Part shown: in pieces, positions 11,722 through 23,081 of the stretch
Layout of the letters: each line of letters starts with the position of its first letter
Numbering within the stretch: the stretch's first letter is position 1
NCBI GenBank assembly: GCA_036874045.1
Contig: CM072336.1
Location: 19,959,001 to 20,023,000, forward strand
Direction of reading: 5' to 3'
Length of the DNA stretch: 64,000 nucleotides
Source: Cymodocea nodosa
Taxonomy: Eukaryota > Streptophyta > Magnoliopsida > Alismatales > Cymodoceaceae
Made by a program: the position numbers and the translations under genes
Notes under the pieces: model-generated
Databases searched by the model: none
Told to the model about the DNA's origin: nothing
The model's input: the letters and a program-made list of their open reading frames with translations, nothing else

Positions 11722-13447
11722 ATGGACTTAAGTTAACTCCACGAGCTTGTCTTTTCCATTTAATACTACTATTTATAAAAGAATTTGGCCAACCATTGGG
11801 TGATTCCACAGATTGTAAATAACATCAATTAAGCTCTTTAATGTTAGTAAACACTGGATTTATCATTAGGCAATACTAACATTCAGATAATTCAAACAAT
11901 AACTATTAAAATCTTTAAGTCTTTTGAATGAACCAATTTCAGTAAATTGTAAAACTAAAACAATCACAACACTGACAAAGATAACATTAATCATGATACA
12001 AAACAAACAATACAATACTCAAATACAAAATATAAACACAGATAAGTTGTTTTTGGTATTTTTGTTTTGATATGAGCATGGAAATGGGCGAAAGGTGAAA
12101 TGTAAAGTAATCTCAGTCGACAGTAAATACTTCCATCACTACATGCGAGGCGATTACACCACTGAAAATTAAACCACTTACAATTTTGTCTCCTCTCGCT
12201 ATAGAATTGCGAGTCCAGAATTGCAAAATGATCTCCTCTTCAGCATACAGGCATCAACCCGAAGCCAAGGCTAGAAGCTTTACGATCTCTTGAGATATGA
12301 GTCGGCACTTGGTGAAAATGGCTTCCCTTCCCGCGACGTGATCACTCCTCACAGTAGTTGTCAAGCACTGTGTTTGGCTCGAAATCGACCCGACATCAGG
12401 AAAGTATCCTCACAGACCTCTGATGGTTGGTGATTATGGTGGTAGTGATGATGGTTGATGTGGTACTTCAGAGAATTACCGACGCTGCCTTTAGAAAGCT
12501 CGATGATCCTCCTCTGCATACACTGGCCACACCCATCGATCACACACCCCTTTACTTCTTTTTCTTCTTTTCTTTTATATTTCTTCAGTGGTAACTGCTT
12601 TTGCTTGAATGATCGGTTGGATTTCCTTCATTCATATCAACGACAATGATTTCTTCTCCCTACATGTTATGTGCGATTGTGGTTTTTCCTTCCAACTGTC
12701 CTGTTTCTGCAACCGCTACAGTGGCATATTAGAAAATAAATAGTCTATGGAGTTACATATAACTCAACAGACTTGCTTCGTTGATTTAACTATAAAACAC
12801 GTGCATAAATTTAACTATCTGATGCTTAGGTGCATTTCGGATAGTTACAAACTTAACTATCCAATGCTTACATGTATTTCGGATAATTACAGACATAACT
12901 ATTCGATGCCTAGATGCATTTCGGATAGTTAGATAACTCACCGAAAATCTACTTAAGTTATTCTCCCAGAACATGACACATGTCAGCAACTACTTTATAA
13001 ATAAAAGGAGATTTTAGAGAGTTACACATATAACTATCCGATGCCCATCTGCAATTTCGGATAGTTATAAATAACTCACCGAAAGTTCACTTAAGTCATG
13101 CATTATGGTTTCAACACGTGTACTTCAGGAAATAATAAAATATTCTTTTAAAACATAACTATTCGGCAATTTAAATATAACTATCTGATACATGTTCGGT
13201 ACGTTAAACATAACTGTACGAAATAACAGAAAATTCGGATACTTAAGAATTTAACAGTCTGCAATTTACCGACAGTTCAGAAATGTACTAAATTAACATT
13301 AATTCTCCGAAATTAAGTAGATTCTTTAATTAAAGCTTATAACAGTGCAATTATAACATAATGTCTTAATTCTCATATGATAAGCTAAATATTATGTAAT
13401 TAACCATCATTTAACTGTTAATATTATGCACTTTTTCATTCTAAACA
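11722..13447 (-). repeat. Second part of the family B solo LTR (U3 to insertion point)
   Basis: Completes the LTR that continues at 4610-4980. It contains CGGATAGTTA quasi-palindromes between about 12810 and 13260, CACGTG-like sites near 12800 and 13117, and a GC-richer block at 12080-12560 that is conserved in all family B LTRs here (23640-24200, 27560-28060, 48770-49050, 52080-52570). ORFs inside that block are antisense or frame-variable and are not counted as genes. Confidence 0.8.
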
Positions 13448-13743
13448 CTTTGCAACCAAATAACTTAAATCACATTAATAATCAAGCATTAGACATAATA
13501 AAAATTATCTAAATAAACTAAAGCAATAAACATCTAATGCATAACCAAAATGTGCTTCTAAACATTAAGTATAAAACATGTGGTTCAATTTGTGCATTTA
13601 AATGTATTTGAACTTAAATAAGATGCATAAACATTTAAAAGTGCATTACATGTAATTTCTCATAATATCTTCAATATTTTCACATTATAATCATAATATG
13701 CATGAAAAATGACATATAGAGTAGCACAAATTGTCACTATACA
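13448..13743 (-). repeat. Athila-like LTR 'H', 5' (U3) start
   Basis: On minus it begins TGTATAGTGACAATTTGTGC..., aligning with element D's LTR start TGTAAAGTATCAATTTGTGC and the following TCATGCATnTTA block. It is the other side of the insertion at 4610-13447. Confidence 0.6.
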
Positions 13744-14052
13744 TCCAATATCTTTACCAAGCCCTTAGATGAATCCCAATTTGTAAAACTTAGAAGAGAT
13801 CTGGGTATTTGATGTTTAAATGATATTTGAACTTATCGATCTATTTATCTATATTGAAACTTGCTATCTATTTCTCTAATTTAAGCTTTGTTTATGAAAA
13901 TTTAAAATATATATACATATATATATAAAAAGAAAAAAATATTCATTCTTCTTTTTCTTTTGAATTTGTAGTTTGGTTGTGTTTTTGTTTTATCAAAAAA
14001 AAGGAATTATTATAAAATGAAAAATCTATTGAGACTAAAGTGAATGCACAAT
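13744..14052 (+). other. Athila-like element remnant 'J', left part
   Basis: AT-rich sequence with a short (TA)n stretch near 13907-13927. Its right end (ATTGAGACTAAAGTGAATGC) resembles the region downstream of the first polypurine tract of D (43255-43275). It continues at 49823 after element C, whose ACAAT duplication ends this piece. No ORF supported. Confidence 0.45.
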
Positions 14053-14386
14053 TGTTTGCTTGATTACGAACTTCTATTTTTATGCTTATATTAATAAATT
14101 CTTTTAGAAGTAAACAAACAACATTTCACATAAATTAGATATTAAATCTAATTTATATTTTAACTGCAAGTGCATAATGTATATTGTATTTGTGTGCAAG
14201 TACAGGTCGATCCTATAGAGATTGAGTAAGAATTGTGTACTATTTCAATTTTTATATTGGAGTTTATATGTGTTCAGTTAAGCACTCCGTTGAGTTATAG
14301 TTAACACAACGGACTTAGTTCGTGGAGTTATAGTTAACTCAATAGACTAACCTCATAGACTTAAGTTAACTCTACAAGCCTACCTT
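14053..14386 (-). repeat. Element C 3' LTR, terminal part
   Basis: Matches the U5 ends of other family B LTRs (block with 'gtgcacttgcagttaaaat' read on minus and TTAGAAGTAAAC on plus). It is cut at 14386, where element A's pol begins. It contains the hairpin CCGTTGAGTTATAGTTAACAC and a related one near 14318-14345. Confidence 0.75.
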
Positions 14387-17134
14387 AAAGAGGATCAAAT
14401 AGCTAAATTAAAAGATGTAGTAAAAAGTTATAAAGAAGCAATAGGATGGACTATGACTGATATAAAAGGGTTAAGTTCAACTTTATGCTGTCACCACATA
14501 TATTTAGAAGAGAATGCTAATCCTGTTAGAATTCCTGAGAAGAGATTAAATCCAAACCTTAAAGAAGTAGTCAGGAAGGAAATAGTTAAATGGTTAGATA
14601 ATGATATAATTTATTCAATTTCTGATAGCTTGTGGGTTAGTTCAATCCATGTAGTTCCGAAGAAATCAGGATTAACAGTTATTAGGAATGAAAGTCAAGA
14701 CTTGATACCTACTAGAATTCAATCAGGCTGGAGAGTATGTATAGACTATAGAAAGCTGAATGCTATGACTAGGAAAGATCATTTTCCCTTACCTTTTATA
14801 GATCAAATGCTGGAAAGATTAGCAGGGCAAGAATATTTTTGTTTCCTAGACGGGTATTCAAGGTATAATCAAATTCCAGTAGCATTAGAGGATCAAGAGA
14901 AAACAACTTTCACCTATCCTAATGGAACTTATGCTTTTAAAAGAATGCCATTCGGATTATGCAATGCGCTAGCTACCTTTCAAAGGTGTGTGCAGGGCAT
15001 ATTTACTGGAATGACTGAAGAATTTTTAGAAATATTTATGTATGATTTTACTGTATATGGTAACTCATATGAAGTGTGTTTAAGCAATTTAGACCAAATA
15101 TTAAAACGATGTGTGGAAAAAAATCTGGTTTTAAATTGGGAAAAATGTCACTTCATGGTTAAACAAGGAATAGTCTTAGGGCATGTTGTTTCTAAAAAAG
15201 GGTTGGAAGTAGATAAAGCTAAAATAGAAGTAATTTCTAATCTACCAGAACCTAAATCAGTAAAAGATATTAGACCATTTCTAGGACATGCTGGTTTTTA
15301 TAGAAGATTTATTAAAGACTTTAGCAAGATAGCTAGAGCTTTAACTAATCTATTAAAAGATGTTCCATTTAACTTTGATAAAAATTGTAAGGAAGCATTT
15401 TTCAGACTTAAGACTAGCTTAATTTCAACTCCTATAATTCAAGCACCTAATTGGAACCATCCATTTGAATTAATGTACGATGCTTCTGATTTTGCTGTAG
15501 GAGCAGTGTTAGGACAGAAGATAGAAAAATCTCCTAGAGTGATTCATTATGCAAGCAAAACCTTAAATGATGCTCAAGTTAATTACACAACTATTGAAAA
15601 AGAATTATTAGCTATTGTGTTTGCTTTAGAAAAGTTTAGATCATATTTGATTGGAGCTAAAGTAATAGTATACACGGATCATTCAGCTCTAAAACATCTA
15701 ATAAAGAAAAAAGAAACTAAACCTAGATTGATCCGAGGGATATTATTATTGCAAGAATTTGATCTAGAAAATAAAGATAAAAAAGGTTGTGAGAATGTAG
15801 TAGCAGATCATTTATCAAGATTACAAATAGAAAAATCAAATATTGAAATTAAGGATAATTTTCCTGATGAACAATTAATGACCATCAACACAATGCCTTG
15901 GTATGCAGACATGGTTAATTACTTAGTTATTGGTTTAACACCTAAGGATTGGAATAGACAGAATAAGAAATTATTTTTCTCAACAGTAAAATATTACTAT
16001 TGGGAAGACCTTTACTTATTTAAGAAATGTCCCGATCTGGTTTTAAGGACGTGTGTTCCAGAAACTGAATATTCGAGCATATTGTCTTTTTGTCATGACC
16101 AAGCTTGTGGAGGACATTTTGGTTCAGGGAAAACTGTTGCAAAAATTCTGCAATGTGGGTTTTATTGGCCAACACTATTCAAAGATACTTATAAATATTG
16201 CTTAAGTTGTTTAAGATGTCAACAAATAGGAAGAATATCAAAGAGGAATATGATGCCTCTTAATCCTATTGTTGAGGTTGAAATCTTTGATGTGTGGGGA
16301 ATAGATTTTATAGGTCCATTTCCTATGTCTAATCAATTTAATTACATATTGTTGGGGGTAGATTATGTATCTAAATGGATAGAAGCTATTCCTACAAAAA
16401 CTAATGATAACAAAGTGGTAATACAATTTATAAGAACAAATATATTTGCCAGATTTGGAATACCTAAAGCTATTACCAGTGATAGAGGAACTCATTTCTG
16501 TAATAGAAGTTTTGAAGCCTTAATGAAGAAATATGGAGTAAACCACAAAATTGCAACATCATATCAGCCGCAAACAAGTGGACAAGTAGAAAGTGCAAAC
16601 AAACAAATTAAATTAATCTTAGAAAAAGTAGTAAATCCTACTAGAACAGATTGGGCTAATAGATTGATAGATGCATTTTGGGCTTATAGAACTGCTTATA
16701 AAACGAGCTTAGGTATGTCACCTTTTAGGCTAGTATATGGAAAAAGTTGTCATTTACTTGTTGAAATAGAATATAAAGCTTATTGGGCATTAAAAACTCT
16801 AAACACTAATTTAAATCAAGCTGCTGAAAATAGGAAAATGCAACTAATTGAATTAGAAGAATTTAGAAATGAAGCTTATTCGAAGACTGTAAGAGAAAAA
16901 GAGAAAATTAAATTTTGGCATGATAGAAAAATTATTCCTAAAATCTTTGAAATAGGACAAGAAGTATATCTTTATATGGCTAGACTCCATAACCATCTAG
17001 GAAAATTAAGATCTAGATGGGTATGACCTTACATAGTTCGAATTGTTTATCCTTATAGAGCTATTGAAATTGAAAATCCTAAAAATCAGAATATATTTAA
17101 AGTAAATGGACAAAGACTTAAACCTATTCTGTAA
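14387..17134 (+). pseudogene. Athila-type pol: RT, RNase H, integrase (element A)
   Basis: Best preserved pol in the window: 857 codons open from 14453, then one TGA at 17024-17026 (in the GPF/Y-like module, where D has RSRWIGP), after which the same frame runs to TAA at 17132-17134. RT blocks: [50 protein letters not shown]. The catalytic motif reads FMYD (15035-15046) instead of FMDD, so one catalytic aspartate is lost. RNase H starts near 15466 ([10 protein letters not shown]) and runs to [12 protein letters not shown]. Integrase has [10 protein letters not shown] and CLSCLRC (HHCC zinc) and a D618-D677-E713 triad with 35-residue spacing. Similarity is clearly Athila/Tat type. Confidence 0.93.
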
Positions 17135-17218
17135 ACACCAAAAAGCTCCTTTGGAATTATAGAAGAAGTCAGAGTAGAGGACTACTCGAGCTTTACTTAG
17201 TAAGAAATCAGTTTTTAT

Positions 17219-17256
<38 letters not shown>

Positions 17257-18723
17257 AAAAATATATATAAAACATAAAAATAGTTGCGGTTCAACCGACT
17301 AGATCCATTGGTATGACCGAAACATTAAAAAAAATTGTATATTAATTTTCAGAAAAAAATATTTGTTTTACCGAAACATAGTATTGGTTCAACCGAAAGA
17401 AAAATAAAAAAATAAAAAATATTTAGGTCTGACCGAAGCATAGTATCAGTTAAACTTGTAAAAAAACAGAAAAACTATTCTCTGTAATATTTTTATTATT
17501 ATAATTGCTTGTACGAGGAGTTCGTTGAGTTACGCTTAACTCAACGAGCTGACTCCGTTTAGTCTTGAGTTAGTCAACGAGCTTATTCCGTTGAGTTAAC
17601 TGTAACTCAACGGAGTACTGTAGCTAAGATCTAAAATTAGAAAAACTCCAGAAGGAAGTAGATGAACTTAGGCATAAAGATTAAATTGTATTGGTCGTCT
17701 ACTTGTGTAAAATTGTATGAAATTGTATGGTGTACTTGTAATGTAATTGATTCATATTAATGAATATAATTTTTCAGATGCAATTTTCATATGTATTTGG
17801 ATGTGAAATGAATGGAATTTATTGAATATTATGTAATTTGTGGAACTTTATGAATATGTAACAGATTTACAATTTGCTGAATGACAGGATAACTACTTGA
17901 AAATTTCTGCATGTTATAAGTTAAAATGTAAATTCTTCATAACATAAAATGACCTGCAAGTTAAATCTTTATATAATGTTCAGATTTAAATATATTTTAA
18001 TCAAAATGAGGCATTAATGACATAGATTTAACTTTATTACAGTTAGCAGAATGACAAAGAAAAAAAAAACAGAATGGAAAACTTACGAGAGTGAAACTTA
18101 GAAGTTGCTAGTGTTAACTCAACGAAGTAAGTCTGTTGAATTAACCGTAACTCTACGAGGTCAGTAATATAATATAAGGTCACTCCGTTGAGTTATCTGT
18201 AACTCAACGAAGTTAGTCCGTGGAGTTTGCAACAGTAACCGACTGTGTTCTGTTGAGTAATCTGTAACTCAACGAGGTTAGTTCGTGGATTAGGCAGAAC
18301 GGTTATTCTTCTAACCACGAATGAAACTTCGTCGGTTTAGCGGTTACCAAAATTTGAAATTAGTAGTGGTACACGTACCCATAAAAACAGGAACGACGAT
18401 GCACATTGCAAGACACATTCTTGCAACGAGATTTATTCACTTTATGGATGCGTAGTATATATATGAAACAGAATGTTATTTACGAGTTACCAGTACTTTT
18501 AAAAGAAAGGGGAAAGCGTTGGAGGAACTGGAAGGAGAAGCAACTGATTCAACCTTCATCTGACAACAAATATTTATAGAATGGAAAGCTTCAGACTGGT
18601 ATGTAATTAATCTTCTGCTATTTATTTATGAGCACATGGACTCGTTCTCTAAGCACTAAACGATTAGTAAGAACACCTATCTAGGAATTTTCATTGTAGA
18701 GGAGTACTGAAAAATTTTCTGAA
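17135..18723 (+). other. Spacer between integrase and gag of element A
   Basis: Contains a TA microsatellite (about 17221-17250), degenerate repeats with TTCAACCGA / CCGAAACAT (17285-17455), and strong quasi-palindromes at 17522-17547, 17587-17614 and 18110-18290. A short coiled-coil ORF end (LEKLQKEVDELRHKD then stop, 17630-17684) has a better copy in C at 48629-48769. The rest is AT-rich and matches C's spacer (32569-31715 and 48765-48369). No full ORF; a possible 3' splice site (TTTTCATTGTAG) precedes gag near 18700. Confidence 0.65.
17587..17614. repeat. Perfect inverted repeat, GTTGAGTTA type
   Basis: Arms TCCGTTGAGTTA and TAACTCAACGGA around ACTG: a 12-bp perfect stem. It is the cleanest example of the hairpin class found throughout the window. 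Confidence 0.9.
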
Positions 18724-20018
18724 CTGAACTTTAACGAAATTCTTTGGGGTGTAGCTAACCTTTCTTTAAAAGAGAATGTAGAGATGGTTGCTCTAGTAGA
18801 AAAACCATTAGGAGAGATTCTGTATCCTGAATTAATTGATGAACCTTCATGTATTCGATTGCCAAACTTTGAGGGAGATAGGTTTGAACTGAAATCTAAT
18901 TATATTAGTCAATTGCCACATTTTCATGGATTAGAATGAGAGGATGCCTATTATTTCCTTAGAGAATTTAACGAAGTTTGTCAAATGATGAGAATGCCGA
19001 ACATGAGTATAGATGCTATTAAACATAGATATACTCCTTTTGCTTTAAAAGATACAGCTAAGAGATGGTTATATACTCTATCGCCTGATTCAATTTCTAC
19101 ATTGACTGAATTTTGCTCTGTTTTTCTGGAAAAATATTATCCAACACATCAAACAATTAAAAAGAAGAAAGAAATATTAATGTGTAGCCAAAAACAAGGT
19201 GAATCATTCTAGAAATATTTTGAAAGATTTAAAGATTTACTGACTCAATGTCCACATCATGCAATGAGTAAAGCACAATTAATAAGCATTATTTATGAAG
19301 GCATAGATGTTTCAACGAAATCTTTATTAGAATCTACTTGTCAAAATGGATTTTTAAAATTATGTAGTGAAGAAGCATGGGCATATTTAGAAAATTTTGC
19401 AAAAAGAACTGCACAGTGGGAAAATTCGGCTGAAGCTATTGCAGATAAAAAATATTGCCAAGAGGAATGCATGAAATAGATTCCAATACTATGCTTGAGG
19501 TGAAATTAAATGAATTAATAAAGAAAATAGAAGAGTTATCATTAAATCAAAAGCTAGCAGAAAAGAATACAAACATAAATGACTTAGATATTATTTATGC
19601 TAGAAACCAGAGAGATAACTTGGGAAATTCTTATAATCCTAATTGGAGAAATCACCCGAATTTATCTTGGAGAAACAACAATTTCCAGGGAGGAGAAAAT
19701 ATAAATGAGAAGAACATAAGTTATGAAGTATTAATTGAACAAGGAGCTAGAATAGATAAATTAGAAAAGATAATCCAACAAGTAAACAATGGTCTCGAAT
19801 TTATATTTGGAAATGCTGCAAATCAAAATCAGAATAGAAATATATCACTTAGACTGAAGGAACCAATGGAAGTTAGACCTACTAGAGGATTGCCAATACA
19901 AGCTATACCTAATCCTGTCAATAGAACGGTTAATGAAATTGATACCTCTTCTGGGAGGGCAGTGAATGAAGCAGCATATCTGAAGCAACTATCTGTATGT
20001 ATATATGTTTTATTTTAA
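18724..20018 (+). pseudogene. Athila-type gag (capsid) located downstream of pol, element A
   Basis: Collinear with C's gag (31714-30461). The start codon is CTG where C has ATG. Blocks: LPNFEGDRFELKSNYI, LPHFHGLE, FLREFNEVCQMM, AKRWLYTLSPDSIS..TEF, FLEKYYPTHQT, KYFERFKDLLTQCPHH. These are the retrotransposon gag capsid signature of Athila. Then come YNPNWRNHPNLSWRNN and RGLPIQAIPNP, the usual gag C-terminal blocks. There is no zinc knuckle in it; in this family the knuckle lies before protease (see 53481-53522). Stops at about 18940 and 19210, and one base is missing near 19456. Its position after integrase and before the F-box gene is the notable feature. Confidence 0.88.
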
Positions 20019-20157
20019 GTTAATAGTATCGTAGAGTTAATTTTTAACTCAATGAACTTAGTCCGTTGAGTTATGCCTTAACTCCACGAGGGTGTGCAGT
20101 AGTTAGGTTAATTTTTGTCTCTGCAAAATTTTTGTTTTTATTTTACAAAATCGACAA
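20019..20157 (+). promoter_or_regulatory. Gag/F-box intergenic region with hairpin motifs
   Basis: 139 bp containing GAGTTAATTTTTAACTC and CCGTTGAGTTATGCCTTAACTCCACG. The corresponding gap in C (30242-30460) has the same kind of motif. No recognisable promoter; function unknown. Confidence 0.5.
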
Positions 20158-21297
20158 ATGGAATTAATGCAATTACCGTTGGATGCACTAAGGGAAATAC
20201 TAAGTAACTTGTCAGCTAAAGATCTATGCAGGCTGTGTTGTGTATCAAAGGAAATTAAAGACTGTATTGAAGAAAAATATTTTCAGGGACTACAAGCTGC
20301 AAAAATGACTAAGATTAGAGATGGATTCATATGGAGGTCATTTAATCGTAGTTGAAATACCCATGAATATTTGGCTATGGAAGAAACTACTAGAATTCCA
20401 CCCAATGCATTAGAAGGAATGAGTCATATTATGGGGATAGATGAAGGATTAATCATATACAAGATGAGACCAATGTATGCAAGTTTATCATTACCTAATA
20501 TTTTGATACGAAATCCTATAACAAGAGAAGAATGGAATATAGGAAGACCTAATATATTTGAAGCACCAACTAAAAATTGTGGGTCAACTTTAATATTTTC
20601 TGATAAAAATTCTGCAATTCCTGAAAAATTATATTATTGGAGACCTACAGGAAATTGGGGTGAAGATTAACGCTTAAGTGTGTATAATTTTCTGAATAGA
20701 TCTTGGAATGAAAACATTATGATATATCTAGGACAGAAATCATTAATTAACCAAACACATGTCATACTTGATGAATATATCTATTTAGTCACGGAGATAT
20801 CAATAGCATATAGATCTGATTTATACATAGTGAGCATAGACAGTTATGATGATTATATAGAAATTTTACCTGTACCGAGTGAAATAGCTAAACCACCATC
20901 TGCAGAATTTAATGAAATTCAAATAGGAATGTGGTATAATGAAGAAGATGATCCTACTTTATGTTTGATAAGATGGTGGGATGAACTGATGAAATTTCAA
21001 ATATGGATTATGGAAGACATGAATGAATGGAAGTGGGAAGAGGAGTATATTGAAATAGATGTAGAAATAGAAACTGCTACATTACCTTGGAACCAAAAAG
21101 GATCCCTTTCTGCATTACATATCATTAATGGTAATACACTCGTATTTGGAATTTATAATATATTGCATGTTTACAAATTAAAAAGGAACAAGAACTGCAT
21201 TAAAACAGAATTAATAGCAAGAAGAACTACGCCTAAAAAGTTTGCTTGGACTGATACATTTATTCCATTTGTTTCTACTTTTCAATCATGTTCTTAA
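20158..21297 (+). pseudogene. F-box protein gene carried by a retrotransposon (element A)
   Basis: A single 379-codon frame with two in-frame stops (TGA 20353-20355, TAA 20668-20670). Residues 1-45 are an F-box: MELMQLPLDALREILSNLSA then KDLCRLCCVSKEIKD, with the typical LP.(D/E)x3.IL..L..KDLxRLCCVSK pattern that binds SKP1 in SCF ubiquitin ligases. The rest resembles the F-box-associated region of plant F-box proteins: IMGIDEGLIIY, ILIRNPITREEWNIGRP, CLIRWWDELMKFQIWIMED, EWKWEEEYIEI. It lies after gag and before the polypurine tract, within the transcribed part of the element. C has a diverged copy in the same place. F-box identity is by motif; its target is unknown. It could be a captured host gene or an old accessory gene. 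Confidence 0.82.
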
Positions 21298-21380
21298 GCT
21301 GTGATTTTGTGTGTTTAATGTTGTGTATTCTGCATTTATTTCTAGAAAGAAAAAAAAAAGAATTTTGAAATTTTCATGTG

Positions 21381-21418
<38 letters not shown>

Positions 21419-21740
21419 AAAATATCAATCCAGTTTGTTGGTATCTGTTCTAGGAAACCAACTGGCTTGCTTGTGAGCCACCAAAGGCATAGGAGCCTAG
21501 GTTCCACACAAGACACTGATTTATTAATATCTGTTAAATTTTATTTTGTTTTATATTCTGTATTTATCTGGGAATGAAAAGTTTTTCAGAATCAAAAATC
21601 GGAATATGCAGAAAGAGATACAAATGGAACAAGGTATGTAATTACTTATCTTGAATTTTAAATCAAACAAAACTTTATTCATGCTTGCTACAATTACTGT
21701 ACTTATTGTCAAATCTTTTACATTGAGGACAATGCAAAAT
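21298..21740 (+). other. Conserved non-coding block after the F-box gene, with poly(A) tract
   Basis: Holds a run of 32 A (21386-21417) followed by about 110 bp conserved with C (29040-28925 on minus), including CCAACTGGCTTGCTTGTGAG and AGGAGCCTAGGTTCC. In C the A-run is a short interrupted A-rich stretch. Small ORFs on both strands (21286-21577) are open mainly because of the A-run and are not counted. It ends with TACATTGAGGACAATGCAAA, the usual lead-in to the polypurine tract. Confidence 0.6.
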
Positions 21741-21760
21741 GTAGGTATGGGGGGGAGGTA
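21741..21760 (+). other. First polypurine tract of element A
   Basis: GTAGGTATGGGGGGGAGGTA, preceded by GAGGACAATGCAAAAT as in Athila-type elements. It lies 1.3 kb upstream of the LTR, so it is an internal tract; D has the same arrangement (43145-43159 and 46163-46175). Confidence 0.75.
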
Positions 21761-23067
21761 ATTAAAGTAACAGCCATGTAAGTTTGTTAATTAAAGGAAT
21801 TAAAATGGTACTACAAAGTTTTGAGGAAATTGAAAATTTTTATGAACTTGCTGTAACTATCCGATAATTGAGACTGTAAAATTTTTATAAACTACTTAAA
21901 TGTTATATTTAGAAGGCTATAGAAGATGCTATAGAATTTATTATTTATGTAAATCTAGATATAGTATCTTATGATTTTTCTGAATTTCATGAGTTTAATA
22001 GTTGCACGATTTTAAAATGAAATCAGAATATTTAATGCTTAATCAGAAAATTATTTGAAGTCCTGAAGGAGCTGAGATGTGAATTCTAGATTAAATGAAA
22101 CACATATGATGAAAGATACATTTACTTTGACTGATTGAACTTGTAGAATGATTTATGTGTAGATCTTATTAAACTACAGATAAAGTATGAGCTTATTGTT
22201 ATGGATTCATATTTTTAGTAAATGATAGAAGCAGGATTATATGAGATTGGTGTTTTACTACATCTGTATTAATGAAATACGTGCATATACAGTATGTGAT
22301 TAATGCTTTGTTTTGTGTGTGCATTTATTTTTAGAAAAAAAAAAAGAAAAAAAAAAAACTTTGAGAGTTTATTGACTTGTTTGATCACGAGCCTTTTGTA
22401 CTTGAGCAGATAGGTATGTTAGGATTGTTGACCTGAAAAAGGACTCTGAAAATCTGGCAACCTAAGATCCTGATCAGATCTGGGATTGTTAACTGAAAGC
22501 TCATTACATGGGTACATTAGAAAGCTCTTGTATGATTCAAGCTTGTCAAATTAACTTTTAAAGTACACAAAAAAAAAGAAAAAAAAGAAGAAAAAAACAT
22601 ATACTATTATGAAAAGATACAAGTGTTTTGTGAAATACAGATATCTTATGAATCGAGTATATTTTCTGTTATCTAGAATTACTGAAATATGAATCTGGAA
22701 TTGACTTTTGAAGTTGTTTAATGGAAATACAATTCTTTATTCTACTTGTCTTAATCAGATTGAATTGGATTGTACTTTGATTCGTATGTTATTGAAATTT
22801 CTTCTAGAAAACTTATTGGAAAATTTAGGATTACAGATGATGAAAAGAAGAACAAACGATAATATAATTAACACCTATATGAAGATGATATACTTTGTAT
22901 GTAATTTACATATATTCTAAATATCTTTGCAGGTTGATTACTGAAACATACAGAATATATGTTTATGTTGAACAGAAGAAAAAAAACAAAAGGGGACGAA
23001 TTAATTCTAGCACTTTTTGAAAGATCAATTAATTAGATCTTAGTTTGCTAAGGGACTAGCAAAATTT
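21761..23067 (+). other. Non-coding region between the two polypurine tracts, element A
   Basis: AT-rich, with A-rich runs near 22335-22360 and 22567-22597. Collinear with C at 26660-25344 (minus). It occupies the place where Athila elements may carry an env-like ORF, but no long ORF or membrane protein is seen (the 70-codon ORF at 22708 is not convincing). Confidence 0.6.
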
Positions 23068-23081
23068 AGGTATGGGGGAAG
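23068..23081 (+). other. Second polypurine tract of element A
   Basis: AGGTATGGGGGAAG directly abuts the TGTTTAG start of the LTR. Confidence 0.85.

Larger units (their letters stand above)
4610..13447 (-). mobile_element. Solo LTR of gypsy family B, interrupted by TR-GAG1
   Basis: On the minus strand this runs TGTTTAGAATGAAAAAGTGC ... GGAGATCCAAACA. It is flanked by CTTTG at 4605-4609 and 13448-13452. Removing the nested element 4981-11716 leaves about 2.1 kb, the length of other family B LTRs (for example 23082-24917 and 26845-28804). No internal region is attached, so this is a solo LTR produced by LTR-LTR recombination. A stretch near its 3' end (4618-4634 on minus) looks like a decayed Asp-type primer site lying inside the LTR. 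Confidence 0.8.

Noticed and set aside
17220..17250. (TA)n stretch as a regulatory element
   Set aside because: Simple sequence repeat; no further evidence.
20158..21297. F-box frame as a normal host gene
   Set aside because: It sits inside a retroelement between gag and the polypurine tract, has stops, and a second copy lies in the same place in element C.
21286..21516. ORFs on both strands across the 32-A run
   Set aside because: Open because of the homopolymer; the part shared with C is equally conserved at the nucleotide level.
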